Shown in pieces: positions 7,820-14,058 of a DNA stretch of 14,058 nt. The stretch's first letter is position 1. Every line of letters starts with the position of its first letter. The stretch comes from an uncultured Prevotella sp. (GTDB taxonomy: Bacteria; Bacteroidota; Bacteroidia; Bacteroidales; Bacteroidaceae): positions 1 through 14,058 of the forward strand of contig URDM01000076.1 in the NCBI GenBank assembly GCA_900546575.1. The letters run 5' to 3'. The position numbers and the translations under genes were made by a program. The notes beneath the pieces were generated by a model. It saw nothing but the letters and a program-made list of their open reading frames with translations, was not told the DNA's origin and made no database searches.

Positions 7820-9391
7820 TTATCTGTCGATGTCCGGAATAACGAAGTCGATAGCAGCACCTGTTGTAATCAAGTCGGCAATCTTCTGTCCACGAAGCAT
7901 CGGATCGAGAGCACCGGTAAGGGTCAAGCCCATCGGACGCATCTTCATACGGTAAGGACTCTTGTCGCCCTTAGAGTCGAGATAAACGCCAAACTCACCG
8001 CTGGCACCCTCAACTGAGAAGTACCACTGTCCCTCGGGCACCTTGATGATAGGCTTCTGCTTGATGTAGAAGTCGCCCTCCGGGATATTGTCGATGAGCT
8101 GTTCGATGATGTTAAGGCTCTGATAAAGCTCCTTGATGTGGCAGTAGTAACGATCCATTGAGTCGCAACCGGTCATTGTTATCTCCTCCCACTCTACCTT
8201 GTCGTAGAGGTCGTACGGATGACGCTTACGAGTATCGTTCTTCCATCCGGCTGCACGTCCGGCAGGACCTGTCACGCCGTAGTTGATACAATCCTCAAGA
8301 CCCATAGGTCCAACGCCTACAAGACGATTGTGAGTGATAACGTTGTCGCCAAATACGTCGAGATACTCCTGAATCATCGGACGCAGATACTTGCAGAGCT
8401 TCTTTGTGTTCTCTACAAACTTCGGGTCGATGTCGGCCTGGAGTCCGCCGATGCGGTAGTAGTTCTGGATAAGGCGTCCGCCTGTAGTCTCCTCCATCAC
8501 GTTCAATACGTGCTCACGGTCGCGCATGCAGTAGAGGAATGCTGTCAAGGCGCCCAAGTCCTGAGCTGTACAGCCGAGGTAGAGCAAGTGCGAGTCGATA
8601 CGCTGCAACTCGTCCATGATGGTACGGATATAGTGGATGCGGTCGCTGAGTTCAATACCCATACCCTCCTCTATCACGCCAACAAGAGCGTGGCGGTGCA
8701 TCATAGCCGAGAGATAGTTCAAGCGGTCGGTCAAGGCGAGAGTCTGCGGATAGGTCATGCCCTCCCACATCTTCTCAATACCACGGTGGATATATCCGAG
8801 GTGAGGATAGATGCGCTTCACCTTCTCGCCGTCGAGCACAGTCTGCAAGCGGAGCACACCGTGAGTTGACGGGTGGTTAGGACCGATGTTCACTACGAAG
8901 TCCTCGTCGTCGAACAGACGCTTCTTGGTAGCAACGAGGTGGCCGTCAGCGTTGAGCGAGTATTCTACAGTGTAGTCGCTCTCCGGCTCATCGGTCAACG
9001 GGAACTGGTTTGCCTCGGGACTCATGTCGAAGTCCTTGCGCAAAGGATAGCCGTTGAAGTCGGTGCGCAGGAAGAGACGGCGCATATCGGGATGACCAAG
9101 GAACTTGATGCCCACGAAGTCGAACACCTCGCGCTCAAGCAACTCAGCCGACTTCCACAGATTGATGACAGTAGGGATAACGTCGCTGCCGTCTACCTTC
9201 TTGGCGATGGTCTTTACAGAGCAGCGCTCGTTGTTGTCGGTATTCTCAAGGATGTAGATACATCCGTAGCCTTCCTCGCCGAAGTCCTCGCCGATGATGG
9301 TAACAAGGTAGTCGAAATGTTTCTGGTTCTTCAGCTTCGACATCTCACTTGCGAAATTGTCAAATGAGAGTTCAATGTTTTCAAGTTTCAT
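7820..9391 (-). CDS. nuoCD: NADH-quinone oxidoreductase fused subunits C/D (NuoCD)
   Basis: This peripheral-arm protein combines the 30-kDa (NuoC) and 49-kDa (NuoD) subunits in one 523-aa chain. The NuoC part covers about residues 1-140 and ends with the family motif around EREVFDFVGIKFLGHPDMRR (86-105) and GYPLRKDF. The NuoD part begins near 165 with NIGPNHPSTHGVLRL, then HLGYIHRGIEKMWEG and LTDRLNYLSAMMH, regions that line the quinone site. It ends in FVIPDIDR, resembling the conserved FGEIDR-type terminus. Fusion of C and D is known in several bacteria, including E. coli and Bacteroidetes. The gene starts 18 bp after nuoB. A heptad repeat begins a few bases past its stop codon. Confidence 0.97.
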   Translation of the reverse strand: MKLENIELSFDNFASEMSKLKNQKHFDYLVTIIGEDFGEEGYGCIYILENTDNNERCSVKTIAKKVDGSDVIPTVINLWKSAELLEREVFDFVGIKFLGHPDMRRLFLRTDFNGYPLRKDFDMSPEANQFPLTDEPESDYTVEYSLNADGHLVATKKRLFDDEDFVVNIGPNHPSTHGVLRLQTVLDGEKVKRIYPHLGYIHRGIEKMWEGMTYPQTLALTDRLNYLSAMMHRHALVGVIEEGMGIELSDRIHYIRTIMDELQRIDSHLLYLGCTAQDLGALTAFLYCMRDREHVLNVMEETTGGRLIQNYYRIGGLQADIDPKFVENTKKLCKYLRPMIQEYLDVFGDNVITHNRLVGVGPMGLEDCINYGVTGPAGRAAGWKNDTRKRHPYDLYDKVEWEEITMTGCDSMDRYYCHIKELYQSLNIIEQLIDNIPEGDFYIKQKPIIKVPEGQWYFSVEGASGEFGVYLDSKGDKSPYRMKMRPMGLTLTGALDPMLRGQKIADLITTGAAIDFVIPDIDR

Positions 9392-9409
9392 ATCTTATAC
9401 CTTATTATA

Positions 9410-10123
9410 TTAATCAGTTAGACCTTTCTTAGCGTCGAAGTCCTCGGGAACGTTGTTCACTACGATGGTCTCGCGATTCTTCTCGCTTGCGAGAGCCTCG
9501 TTGCTGAGTCCGTGCAGACCACCCTTCGACATTGAGAGTTCCTTCTCCTCGCTGTTCATCTTGTGGTTAGCACCACCGAAGAACTTCTCTACCTTCACCT
9601 TACGCTGAAGCTGCATCATGCCATAGAGGATAGCCTCTGGACGTGGAGGACAGCCCGGAACGTAAACGTCTACCGGAACAATCTCCGAGATACCACGCAC
9701 TACATTGTACGAGTTCTTGAACGGACCGCCCGAGATGGCGCAACCGCCCACAGCTACAACATACTTAGGCTCAGCCATCTCGTCGTAGAGACGCTTGAAG
9801 ACAGGAGCCATCTTGTTGGTGATGGTACCGGCACACATGATAAGGTCGGCCTGACGTGGAGAGTTACGTGTTACCTCGAAGCCGAAGCGTGAGAAGTCGT
9901 AGCGGGCGCAGCCCACTGCCATGAACTCAATACCGCAGCACGAAGTACCGAATGTTAATGACCACAAAGAGTTGGAACGGCCCCAGTTGATAGCCTGGTC
10001 GAGCGAGCCAACCACTACGTTGACGCCTCCTTTATGGAGTTCGTCTACGATTTTCTCAAGGCCCTCATTGTCCTTGAACTCATCGTAAGGGATACTCTTG
10101 ATGACAGGTTTTCTTACTTCCAT
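9410..10123 (-). CDS. nuoB: NADH-quinone oxidoreductase subunit B (NuoB), cluster N2
   Basis: This subunit holds the terminal [4Fe-4S] cluster N2, which reduces quinone. Ligands are visible as the tandem Cys62-Cys63 in FGTSCCGIEF, Cys128 in AVGGCAISGGP and Cys158 in YVPGCPPRPEA (237-aa numbering). I chose the ATG at 10123 (MEVRKPVIKS) over one at 10144. It has AGGAG 7 nt upstream, and family members known to me begin in this way. The earlier ATG would add seven residues. Either way the gene overlaps the end of nuoA, which suggests coupled translation. Beyond EKFFGG the protein carries a polar tail of about 53 residues, ending in FDAKKGLTD, with no recognised domain. Confidence 0.95.
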   Translation of the reverse strand: MEVRKPVIKSIPYDEFKDNEGLEKIVDELHKGGVNVVVGSLDQAINWGRSNSLWSLTFGTSCCGIEFMAVGCARYDFSRFGFEVTRNSPRQADLIMCAGTITNKMAPVFKRLYDEMAEPKYVVAVGGCAISGGPFKNSYNVVRGISEIVPVDVYVPGCPPRPEAILYGMMQLQRKVKVEKFFGGANHKMNSEEKELSMSKGGLHGLSNEALASEKNRETIVVNNVPEDFDAKKGLTD

Positions 10124-10464
10124 TCCAATGCTCCTTTCCGCCATGCATAAGCAAGGCCAAATACCAATACCAGCATAAAGAAGCCTACGCTCGCAAGCGC
10201 CATGGCTCCAAACTGCTTGACAACCACTGCCCAGGGGTAGAGGAAGAGTGTCTCAATGTCGAACATCAGGAAAAGGATAGCAAAGAGGTAGTAGCCCACG
10301 TGTACTGGAATCCAAGAGGTTCCACGCGTAGGAATACCACACTCAAAAGGCTGACCCTTAACCGGGTTGTACGAACGAGGACCTACGAGCTTTGCAACTA
10401 CGTATGCACCTACCACCAATACAACAGCCGTCAAGATGACTGTGATTAATAAAATAAAATCCAT
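10114..10464 (-). CDS. nuoA: NADH-quinone oxidoreductase subunit A (NuoA)
   Basis: A small membrane subunit of complex I with three helices, 116 aa. It has the loop motif QPFECGIPTRGTSW, with Cys42 in the loop that faces the quinone cavity. The second helix is FLMFDIETLFLYPWA with Asp69 and Glu71, the conserved acidic pair. The ATG at 10464 (MDFILLITVI) is chosen. The frame runs upstream to a TTG at 10548, but that extension is polar, lacks family similarity, and would start upstream of the likely promoter. It is the first gene of the nuo operon. Its last codons overlap the nuoB start. Confidence 0.95.
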   Translation of the reverse strand: MDFILLITVILTAVVLVVGAYVVAKLVGPRSYNPVKGQPFECGIPTRGTSWIPVHVGYYLFAILFLMFDIETLFLYPWAVVVKQFGAMALASVGFFMLVLVFGLAYAWRKGALEWK

Positions 10465-10536
10465 AAAATTATTAAAACAATTTGTTTTCTCTACGTAGAA
10501 TACTTTATAAGTATCCGAATTGCAATTTTCAGTTTG

Positions 10537-10544
10537 CAAAGTTA
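10537..10544 (-). promoter_or_regulatory. Possible -7 box of the nuo operon promoter
   Basis: The minus strand reads TAACTTTG followed by CAAAC, an exact match to the Bacteroidetes -7 element TAnnTTTG. It lies about 73 bp before the nuoA start and downstream of the MFS terminator, where the nuo promoter is expected. No TTTG is found 19-21 nt upstream, so only half of the signal is present. A second TAAATTTG at 10612-10619 is an alternative, but its upstream TTTG is 16 nt away, closer than usual. Confidence 0.5.
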
Positions 10545-10623
10545 GCAATAAATATTGGAATGTTGTGGATTTTTAAGAAAAAATCCTAATAAGAATGAAA
10601 GAAAATGCCAACAAATTTATCAA

Positions 10624-10681
10624 ACAAAAAAAACTCAAATATTGCCCGTAGCCACAATCTTAGGTTTATGGCTCGGGCAAT
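10624..10681 (-). terminator. Intrinsic terminator of the MFS gene
   Basis: The arms 10641-10654 and 10669-10681 form a 13-bp stem (ATTGCCCG with CGGGCAAT, AGCCA with TGGCT) with one bulged base and a 14-nt loop. On the minus strand it is followed by ATTTGAG and then a run of seven T. It lies 86 bp past the MFS stop codon and upstream of the nuo promoter region. It should therefore keep MFS transcripts out of nuo. Confidence 0.75.
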
Positions 10682-10766
10682 GGTGGCATATTTAATAGTC
10701 GCCCAACTGGTAACGAAACGGCAGATTATCTCCTCATCACTCTTTCTCTCCCAAATGCAATTATTT

Positions 10767-11945
10767 TTAAATTCTCTTCCCATTAAAACAGGTTATGCAG
10801 AGCGAGATTGCAGCCAAGATAGCTCCCACCGCACACACTCCAATCCATCCATGATGTGTCCAAGCCAATCCGGCACAATAGGTGCCAAAGGAGCCGCCTA
10901 TAAAATATGTTGTCATAAAGATGGTGTTGGCCCTGTTGGAAGCTTGAGGCATCTCCTGAATGCAGCCGCTTTGATTGCTTAGTTGCAGACATTGCAAGCC
11001 TATGTCTACCAAGATGATAGCTACGACAAGCCCCATGAAGGTGTCGCCAAACAGATAGGCCGTAGCCCACGCCACAAGCTGCAAGCAGGCTCCATAAACG
11101 CTCATATTCCTTATGCCCAAGCGGTTCACAAGCTTGCCAACACCGCTTGCCGCTATAGCCCCGGCTATGCCGCACAATCCTAAAGTTCCAACCATCTCGC
11201 TACCAGAATAGAACGGAGCCTGTGCCAACCGAAAGGCGAGGCACGCCCAAATGGCCATCATGCTGCCAAAACTGAAGGCGGCACGCACGGCATAAATACG
11301 TATGCGCCCATTACTCTTCACAATATTAAATACGCTGACCATCAAGCCCCCGTATGTGCCAACATAGTTGCTCTTTATCTGTGGCATAATCTTGAGCGTG
11401 ATGGCCATGCACAGCACCATCACAAGAGCCGCTATTAAAAACATTTCGCGCCAGCCCAACCATTCGCCTACATAACCGCTAACCACTCTCGAGGCAAGTA
11501 TGCCCGTCAGCAGCCCCGACAAAACGACGCCCATATTCCTGCTTTTATTCTCCTTCTCGGAAAATTGTCCAGCTATAGGTATGAAAAACTGCGGAATTAC
11601 GGAGCAGGCTCCCAATAGCAGAGAGGCTCCCCAAATCATCCACACATTGTGGGCTACGGCAATGAAGACTGCCATAATGGCTGCCACCGTCATATTCACA
11701 ACGATTATGCGACGGCGCGAGTAGAGGTCGCCCATAGGTATAAGGAAGCATAAACCAAGCGCATAGCCAATTTGGGTGACAACGGTTATCAGGTTTGCCT
11801 CATGTTGGCTCACTCCTATGTCGTGACGTATCATCTCCAGAAGAGGTTGGTTGTAATAGCAATTTGCCACGGTCAATCCTGCTATAACAGCCATTGCAAG
11901 CAACAAACTGCGCTCTATGCCTTCATTTTCCTTAAGTTGTTTCAT
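10767..11945 (-). CDS. MFS transporter, probable efflux permease
   Basis: A major facilitator superfamily membrane protein, 392 aa, with about twelve hydrophobic helices in two halves, the normal size for this group. The first helix contains ANCYYNQPLL, a motif typical of the AraJ-like (COG2814) predicted efflux permeases. The loop between helices 2 and 3 has the MFS motif A variant GDLYSRRRII. GVVLSGLLTGILASRVVSGYVG in the fifth helix region resembles the antiporter motif C of drug:proton antiporters. Export of a small molecule by proton exchange is thus inferred; the substrate cannot be told. The ATG at 11945 gives a short charged N-terminus before helix 1. The gene has its own promoter (12005-12035) and terminator, so it is a single-gene unit between nuo and the divergent cluster. 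Confidence 0.9.
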   Translation of the reverse strand: MKQLKENEGIERSLLLAMAVIAGLTVANCYYNQPLLEMIRHDIGVSQHEANLITVVTQIGYALGLCFLIPMGDLYSRRRIIVVNMTVAAIMAVFIAVAHNVWMIWGASLLLGACSVIPQFFIPIAGQFSEKENKSRNMGVVLSGLLTGILASRVVSGYVGEWLGWREMFLIAALVMVLCMAITLKIMPQIKSNYVGTYGGLMVSVFNIVKSNGRIRIYAVRAAFSFGSMMAIWACLAFRLAQAPFYSGSEMVGTLGLCGIAGAIAASGVGKLVNRLGIRNMSVYGACLQLVAWATAYLFGDTFMGLVVAIILVDIGLQCLQLSNQSGCIQEMPQASNRANTIFMTTYFIGGSFGTYCAGLAWTHHGWIGVCAVGAILAAISLCITCFNGKRI

Positions 11946-12004
11946 CTCTTTTTTCCTTATGCCTATAATCTTACGGATTTAACCTTTCGGATTGTCCACA
12001 ATTG

Positions 12005-12035
12005 CAAAATTACGAAATAAAAACATATAATCAAA
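12005..12035 (-). promoter_or_regulatory. Bacteroidetes-type promoter of the MFS gene
   Basis: On the minus strand TTTG (12032-12035) is followed by a 19-nt spacer and TAATTTTG (12005-12012). This agrees with the primary sigma factor consensus of Bacteroidetes (TTTG, about 19-21 nt, TAnnTTTG). Transcription would begin around 11998, giving a leader of roughly 50 nt before the MFS start codon. Confidence 0.7.
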
Positions 12036-12101
12036 AAAATTTTGGGATGGACAATTTGAATCGTAGCTTTAACAATTGATGATTAAATAATTATGGATTC
12101 T

Positions 12102-12133
12102 TTTGGCAAAAACAAAGATATATTGTATTTTTG
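12102..12133 (+). promoter_or_regulatory. Bacteroidetes-type promoter of the three-gene cluster
   Basis: TTTG (12102-12105), a 20-nt spacer, then TATTTTTG (12126-12133): both elements and the spacing fit the Bacteroidetes primary promoter. Transcription would begin near 12140, about 26 nt before the ATG at 12166. It points away from the MFS promoter, with about 65 bp between the two. Confidence 0.75.
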
Positions 12134-12165
12134 TCAAAAGAAAACTTTAAAAGAAAGGATTTAGT

Positions 12166-12241
12166 ATGGCATCAAAAATAAGGAAGAAGCAATAGCTGTG
12201 CTTCGTCATATGATTCAGCGAAAAAAGGGATAGAGAAACAA
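12166..12241 (+). pseudogene. Out-of-frame N-terminal segment of the downstream membrane protein gene
   Basis: An ATG at 12166, well placed after the promoter, opens a frame that stops after nine codons (MASKIRKKQ). From 12177 the next frame reads NKEEAIAVLRHMIQRKKG and stops at 12231. The third frame then continues without a break as IEKQVKEEFAK into the gene at 12242. Adding one A to the run at 12174-12178 and one A to the run at 12221-12226 joins all three parts. The result is a 197-aa protein starting MASKNKEEAIAVLRH, with a charged helical N-terminus. I infer either two one-base losses, a sequencing error at homopolymers, or frameshifting. The second run forms A AAA AAG in the frame being read. 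Confidence 0.6.
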
Positions 12242-12757
12242 GTGAAAGAAGAATTTGCCAAAGCTCGTAAAGAGGCTGAAATCAGACATTGTCACAACCT
12301 ATACAACAGAATGGCGGACTCCAATCCAACGCACAATTGGCATTATATGAAACTAAGAGATAAAGATACAAAGAAATATTTGCTCACAGTATTTGTGGCT
12401 ACATTTGTTGCCTATATTATTCCTGCAGTGGTCTTGTACTTGGGATATTTTATGGGCATTATGCTTACGATTTGTATTTCCTTGTTTAACTTGAGTATGG
12501 CTTTGCTTGCTTGGCTTTGGGCAAAATCTGTTAGAAAGGAATTTTTGCTGAAAAGACAAATAATATTGAATAGTCTTGTGACGTTGCTTTTGATAGGCAT
12601 TATTTCCTTAGTTGTAACCAATGGGGCAGCCTTATCTTTGAGTCTCATGGTGTTTGTATGGTTGGGGATATTCAATCTCTTGCCAATTTGTATCCAGTAT
12701 GCCATTTATTCTTTTATTTCAAAAAGAACCAATTCAAAGAAAGAGAGGCCTATATGA
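12242..12757 (+). CDS. Hypothetical four-helix membrane protein, N-terminus probably frameshifted away
   Basis: I do not recognise the family. As it stands the frame can start only at GTG 12242 (171 aa) or later. It opens with a charged segment KEEFAKARKEAEIRH, then four predicted membrane helices in two pairs: about 47-68, 70-95, 107-127 and 131-158. A basic tail SKRTNSKKERP ends it. Between the pairs lies a positive loop AKSVRKEFLLKRQ. The natural product probably begins at 12166 (see that entry). Base composition is clearly more AT-rich than in nuo, suggesting an accessory gene. Its stop TGA overlaps the ATG of the next gene (ATGA), so the two are coupled. A role in a membrane complex with the next two products is possible but only inferred from layout. 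Confidence 0.7.
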   Translation: MKEEFAKARKEAEIRHCHNLYNRMADSNPTHNWHYMKLRDKDTKKYLLTVFVATFVAYIIPAVVLYLGYFMGIMLTICISLFNLSMALLAWLWAKSVRKEFLLKRQIILNSLVTLLLIGIISLVVTNGAALSLSLMVFVWLGIFNLLPICIQYAIYSFISKRTNSKKERPI

Positions 12758-13239
12758 AGTATATAGAATTGTTTTGGAATAGGCTATATTATTGCATTTT
12801 TAACTGCGATAAGAAAACGCAAACTCTTTTAAACAGATTTTTTGAATGTTTGTTTTACTATTTGAAGTTTTACAGAAATCGTAAAGGGAACAACACAAGA
12901 ATACCTTATAACGAAACTGTAGGAATATGTGTATCGGATTATATCATGATTGGATTTACTTGTCTATTGATATGGACTTTGTTCAATCTCGTATCCATAT
13001 TATTTCCATGTGTTTCTTTACTGCCTTTAGGCAAGACTGCGTTTATCCTTGTCTCAGTAGTACCTTGCCTCTTTATAAATTACTTTTTCTTATGGAGAAA
13101 GGATAAATATCTTAGGTACTGGGAGGTGTTTGCTAAAGATACGCCAGAAATCAGACGAGTATGGTATTGCATAACTTGCGTATGTTTGCTCCTCGTCTGG
13201 CCTATATTTATATTTAGCATGATAATAATGTCTAACTAA
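12754..13239 (+). CDS. Hypothetical three-helix membrane protein
   Basis: No family recognised. The protein has 161 aa. The N-terminal 55 residues are aromatic and basic (KYIELFWNRLYYCIF, FYYLKFYRNRKG), likely amphipathic and lying on the membrane. Three hydrophobic segments follow at about 59-83, 92-113 and 137-159, with a charged loop LWRKDKYLRYWEVFAKD between the last two. The start ATG at 12754 overlaps the preceding stop as ATGA. A longer reading from 12658 would overlap the upstream gene by 100 bp and is not believed. It is low in GC like its neighbours, and followed after 13 bp by the lipoprotein gene, consistent with one transcript from the promoter at 12102-12133. Confidence 0.75.
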   Translation: MKYIELFWNRLYYCIFNCDKKTQTLLNRFFECLFYYLKFYRNRKGNNTRIPYNETVGICVSDYIMIGFTCLLIWTLFNLVSILFPCVSLLPLGKTAFILVSVVPCLFINYFFLWRKDKYLRYWEVFAKDTPEIRRVWYCITCVCLLLVWPIFIFSMIIMSN

Positions 13240-13252
13240 GAAAAATCAAATA

Positions 13253-13648
13253 ATGGAATTTATGAAATATCTATGCTTTATACTCGGAGTTCTTCTTGTT
13301 GGAGCATGTTCCAGCAGAAGCTATAAGGACACATTGTTTTGTGAATTGGACAAAGAGATACAAGATACACTGTTATTTATAAACCAGCATTGTTTTGAAG
13401 AAGGTTATGATACTATAGATTTGATTGACTTCTCGGGCAACTGCAAATCAAACGTGAATTTTTTTAGTTCTTGGGTGATTAGCAACCAAATAGAAGATAC
13501 TGTTAATAAGATAAGTGTTTCGTTACCTACAAATGCCCCAAAGCCATATATCGTGCATAATAACACTGTTTATTATCCCGAAGATTACAACTTGATGGTG
13601 TTTGGATTTAATAAAAATACAAAATTCAGAACAATAAGAATGAAGTAA
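13253..13648 (+). CDS. Small hypothetical lipoprotein
   Basis: 131 aa. The N-terminus is a lipoprotein signal peptide: MEFMKY, a hydrophobic core LCFILGVLLVG, and the lipobox VGAC with Cys19 as the site of lipidation. The mature part of about 112 residues is polar and mildly acidic (LDKEIQDTLLF, EEGYDTIDLIDF), with a YIVHNNTVYYPEDYN segment suggestive of beta structure, and ends in basic TKFRTIRMK. After Cys19 the residues are SSRSYKD, without a clear acidic surface-export signal, so its final membrane face is unknown. A second ATG at 13262 would shorten the signal peptide by three residues. It is the last gene of the three-gene cluster, and I do not recognise its family. Confidence 0.75.
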   Translation: MEFMKYLCFILGVLLVGACSSRSYKDTLFCELDKEIQDTLLFINQHCFEEGYDTIDLIDFSGNCKSNVNFFSSWVISNQIEDTVNKISVSLPTNAPKPYIVHNNTVYYPEDYNLMVFGFNKNTKFRTIRMK

Positions 13649-13680
13649 TGAGTAATGAAGAGACTAAAAGGAAGCTGCTG

Positions 13681-13784
13681 CAAAAGGACTCGTTTCGCCT
13701 TGCAAAAGGACTCGTTTTACTCTCCAAAAGGACTCCTTTTGGAATACAAAAGGACTCGTTTTGAAACGCAAAAGGACTACATTT
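13681..13784. repeat. Tandem array of five 16-bp near-palindromic motifs, 22-bp period
   Basis: Copies begin at 13681, 13703, 13725, 13747 and 13769, each exactly 22 bp apart. The core is CAAAAGGACTCGTTTT. Copies 2 and 4 are identical, copy 1 differs at the last base, copy 3 has one change and copy 5 three. The 6-bp stretches between cores are unlike each other. In copy 3 the core with its flanks is a perfect 9-bp inverted repeat around one base (CCAAAAGGA, TCCTTTTGG, 13724-13742). The period is not a multiple of three, so it is not a protein repeat. It starts 32 bp after the lipoprotein stop codon. Confidence 0.85.
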
Positions 13785-14015
13785 GCTCAACTCCTACAAA
13801 TCCATACATTATTTGCACGCAAATATTTGCCAAAACAGAGTTTTTTGATTAGATTTGCAGAAACCAAAAGAACCCCTACGCACCAAATAGTCTTATGCAC
13901 GCAGAAAGCAATAGAACGTATCAGATATACGTCACATTATTTATTATAAGAAACCGCTTCAAGCCAATAACAAATGAAGAATACCCGTTGGCGGAATTAA
14001 TTTAAGTTGATAAAT
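13785..14015. other. AT-rich intergenic region without a recognised gene
   Basis: No convincing coding frame on either strand. Small palindromes are present: ATTTGCACGCAAAT, and ACGTAT (13916-13921) with ATACGT (13927-13932) around a 5-nt loop. They could be operators but nothing confirms this. I see no RNA gene, terminator with U-tract, or complete Bacteroidetes promoter. Confidence 0.5.
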
Positions 14016-14058
14016 ATGAGTAAAAGGTTGTATATATCGCTGATTTTTAGTAACTTAG
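14016..14058 (+). CDS. Possible gene start cut by the window end
   Basis: An ATG at 14016 opens a frame that stays open for the 14 codons to the window edge (MSKRLYISLIFSNL). The short basic start followed by hydrophobic residues could be a signal peptide or first membrane helix. With so little sequence this is only a possibility. No clear promoter or ribosome binding site supports it. Confidence 0.25.
   Translation, partial: MSKRLYISLIFSNL

Noticed and set aside
8219..8869. Long open frame (216 codons) on the plus strand opposite nuoCD
   Set aside because: It lies wholly within the well-supported nuoCD gene, has no family similarity, and its composition is what antisense reading of this codon usage yields.
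10586..10783. Small minus-strand gene between the MFS gene and nuoA
   Set aside because: The frame covers the terminator stem-loop and its T-run and has no recognisable start context or domain.
12658..12753. Longer start for the three-helix membrane protein
   Set aside because: It would overlap the upstream gene by 100 bp in another frame; the ATG at 12754 forms a standard ATGA junction.
13681..13784. CRISPR array
   Set aside because: Cores of 16 bp with 6-bp separators are far too short for CRISPR repeats and spacers, and no cas gene is in the window.
13655..13852. Small open frame of 65 codons across the tandem array
   Set aside because: The 22-bp period is not a multiple of three, so the array does not repeat at protein level. 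No coding character is seen beyond chance openness.

Overview
The window looks like a Bacteroidales chromosome, most likely Prevotellaceae. The evidence is a nuo operon with fused nuoC-nuoD and no nuoE/F/G, promoters of the Bacteroidetes type (TTTG, about 19-20 nt, TAnnTTTG), few Shine-Dalgarno sequences, and AT-rich heptad repeats between genes. The genus is inferred, not proven.

Region 1 (1-10464, minus strand) is a respiratory complex I operon. In transcription order it reads nuoA, nuoB, nuoCD, nuoH, nuoI, nuoJ, nuoK, nuoL, nuoM, nuoN. These ten genes supply the 11 core subunits (C and D fused) of the quinone-reducing arm and the proton-pumping membrane arm. The NADH-oxidising module (NuoE, NuoF, NuoG) is absent. 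In the usual gene order it would lie between nuoD and nuoH. Here that spot holds a 183-bp spacer filled with an inverted arrangement of heptad and hairpin repeats. The electron donor is therefore probably not NADH bound by NuoF; a ferredoxin or flavodoxin is the usual suggestion for such complexes. Most gene junctions are 2-20 bp or overlap. The exceptions are the spacers after nuoCD and after nuoH, both repeat-bearing.

Region 2 (10465-12040, minus strand) holds one MFS efflux-type transporter with its own well-formed promoter and a strong hairpin/U-tract terminator. The terminator separates it from the nuo promoter region just downstream.

Region 3 (12100-13650, plus strand) is a lower-GC cluster of three genes divergent from the MFS gene, with a near-consensus promoter. 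It encodes a four-helix membrane protein, a three-helix membrane protein coupled to it by an ATGA overlap, and a small lipoprotein. I recognise none of the families. The first gene appears to have lost its proper N-terminus: two one-base shifts at poly-A runs separate an ATG placed just after the promoter from the main frame. The second shift lies on an A AAA AAG heptamer.

Region 4 (13650-14058) is without a convincing complete gene. It begins with five copies of a 16-bp near-palindromic motif at an exact 22-bp period. AT-rich sequence follows, and a possible gene start is cut by the window end.
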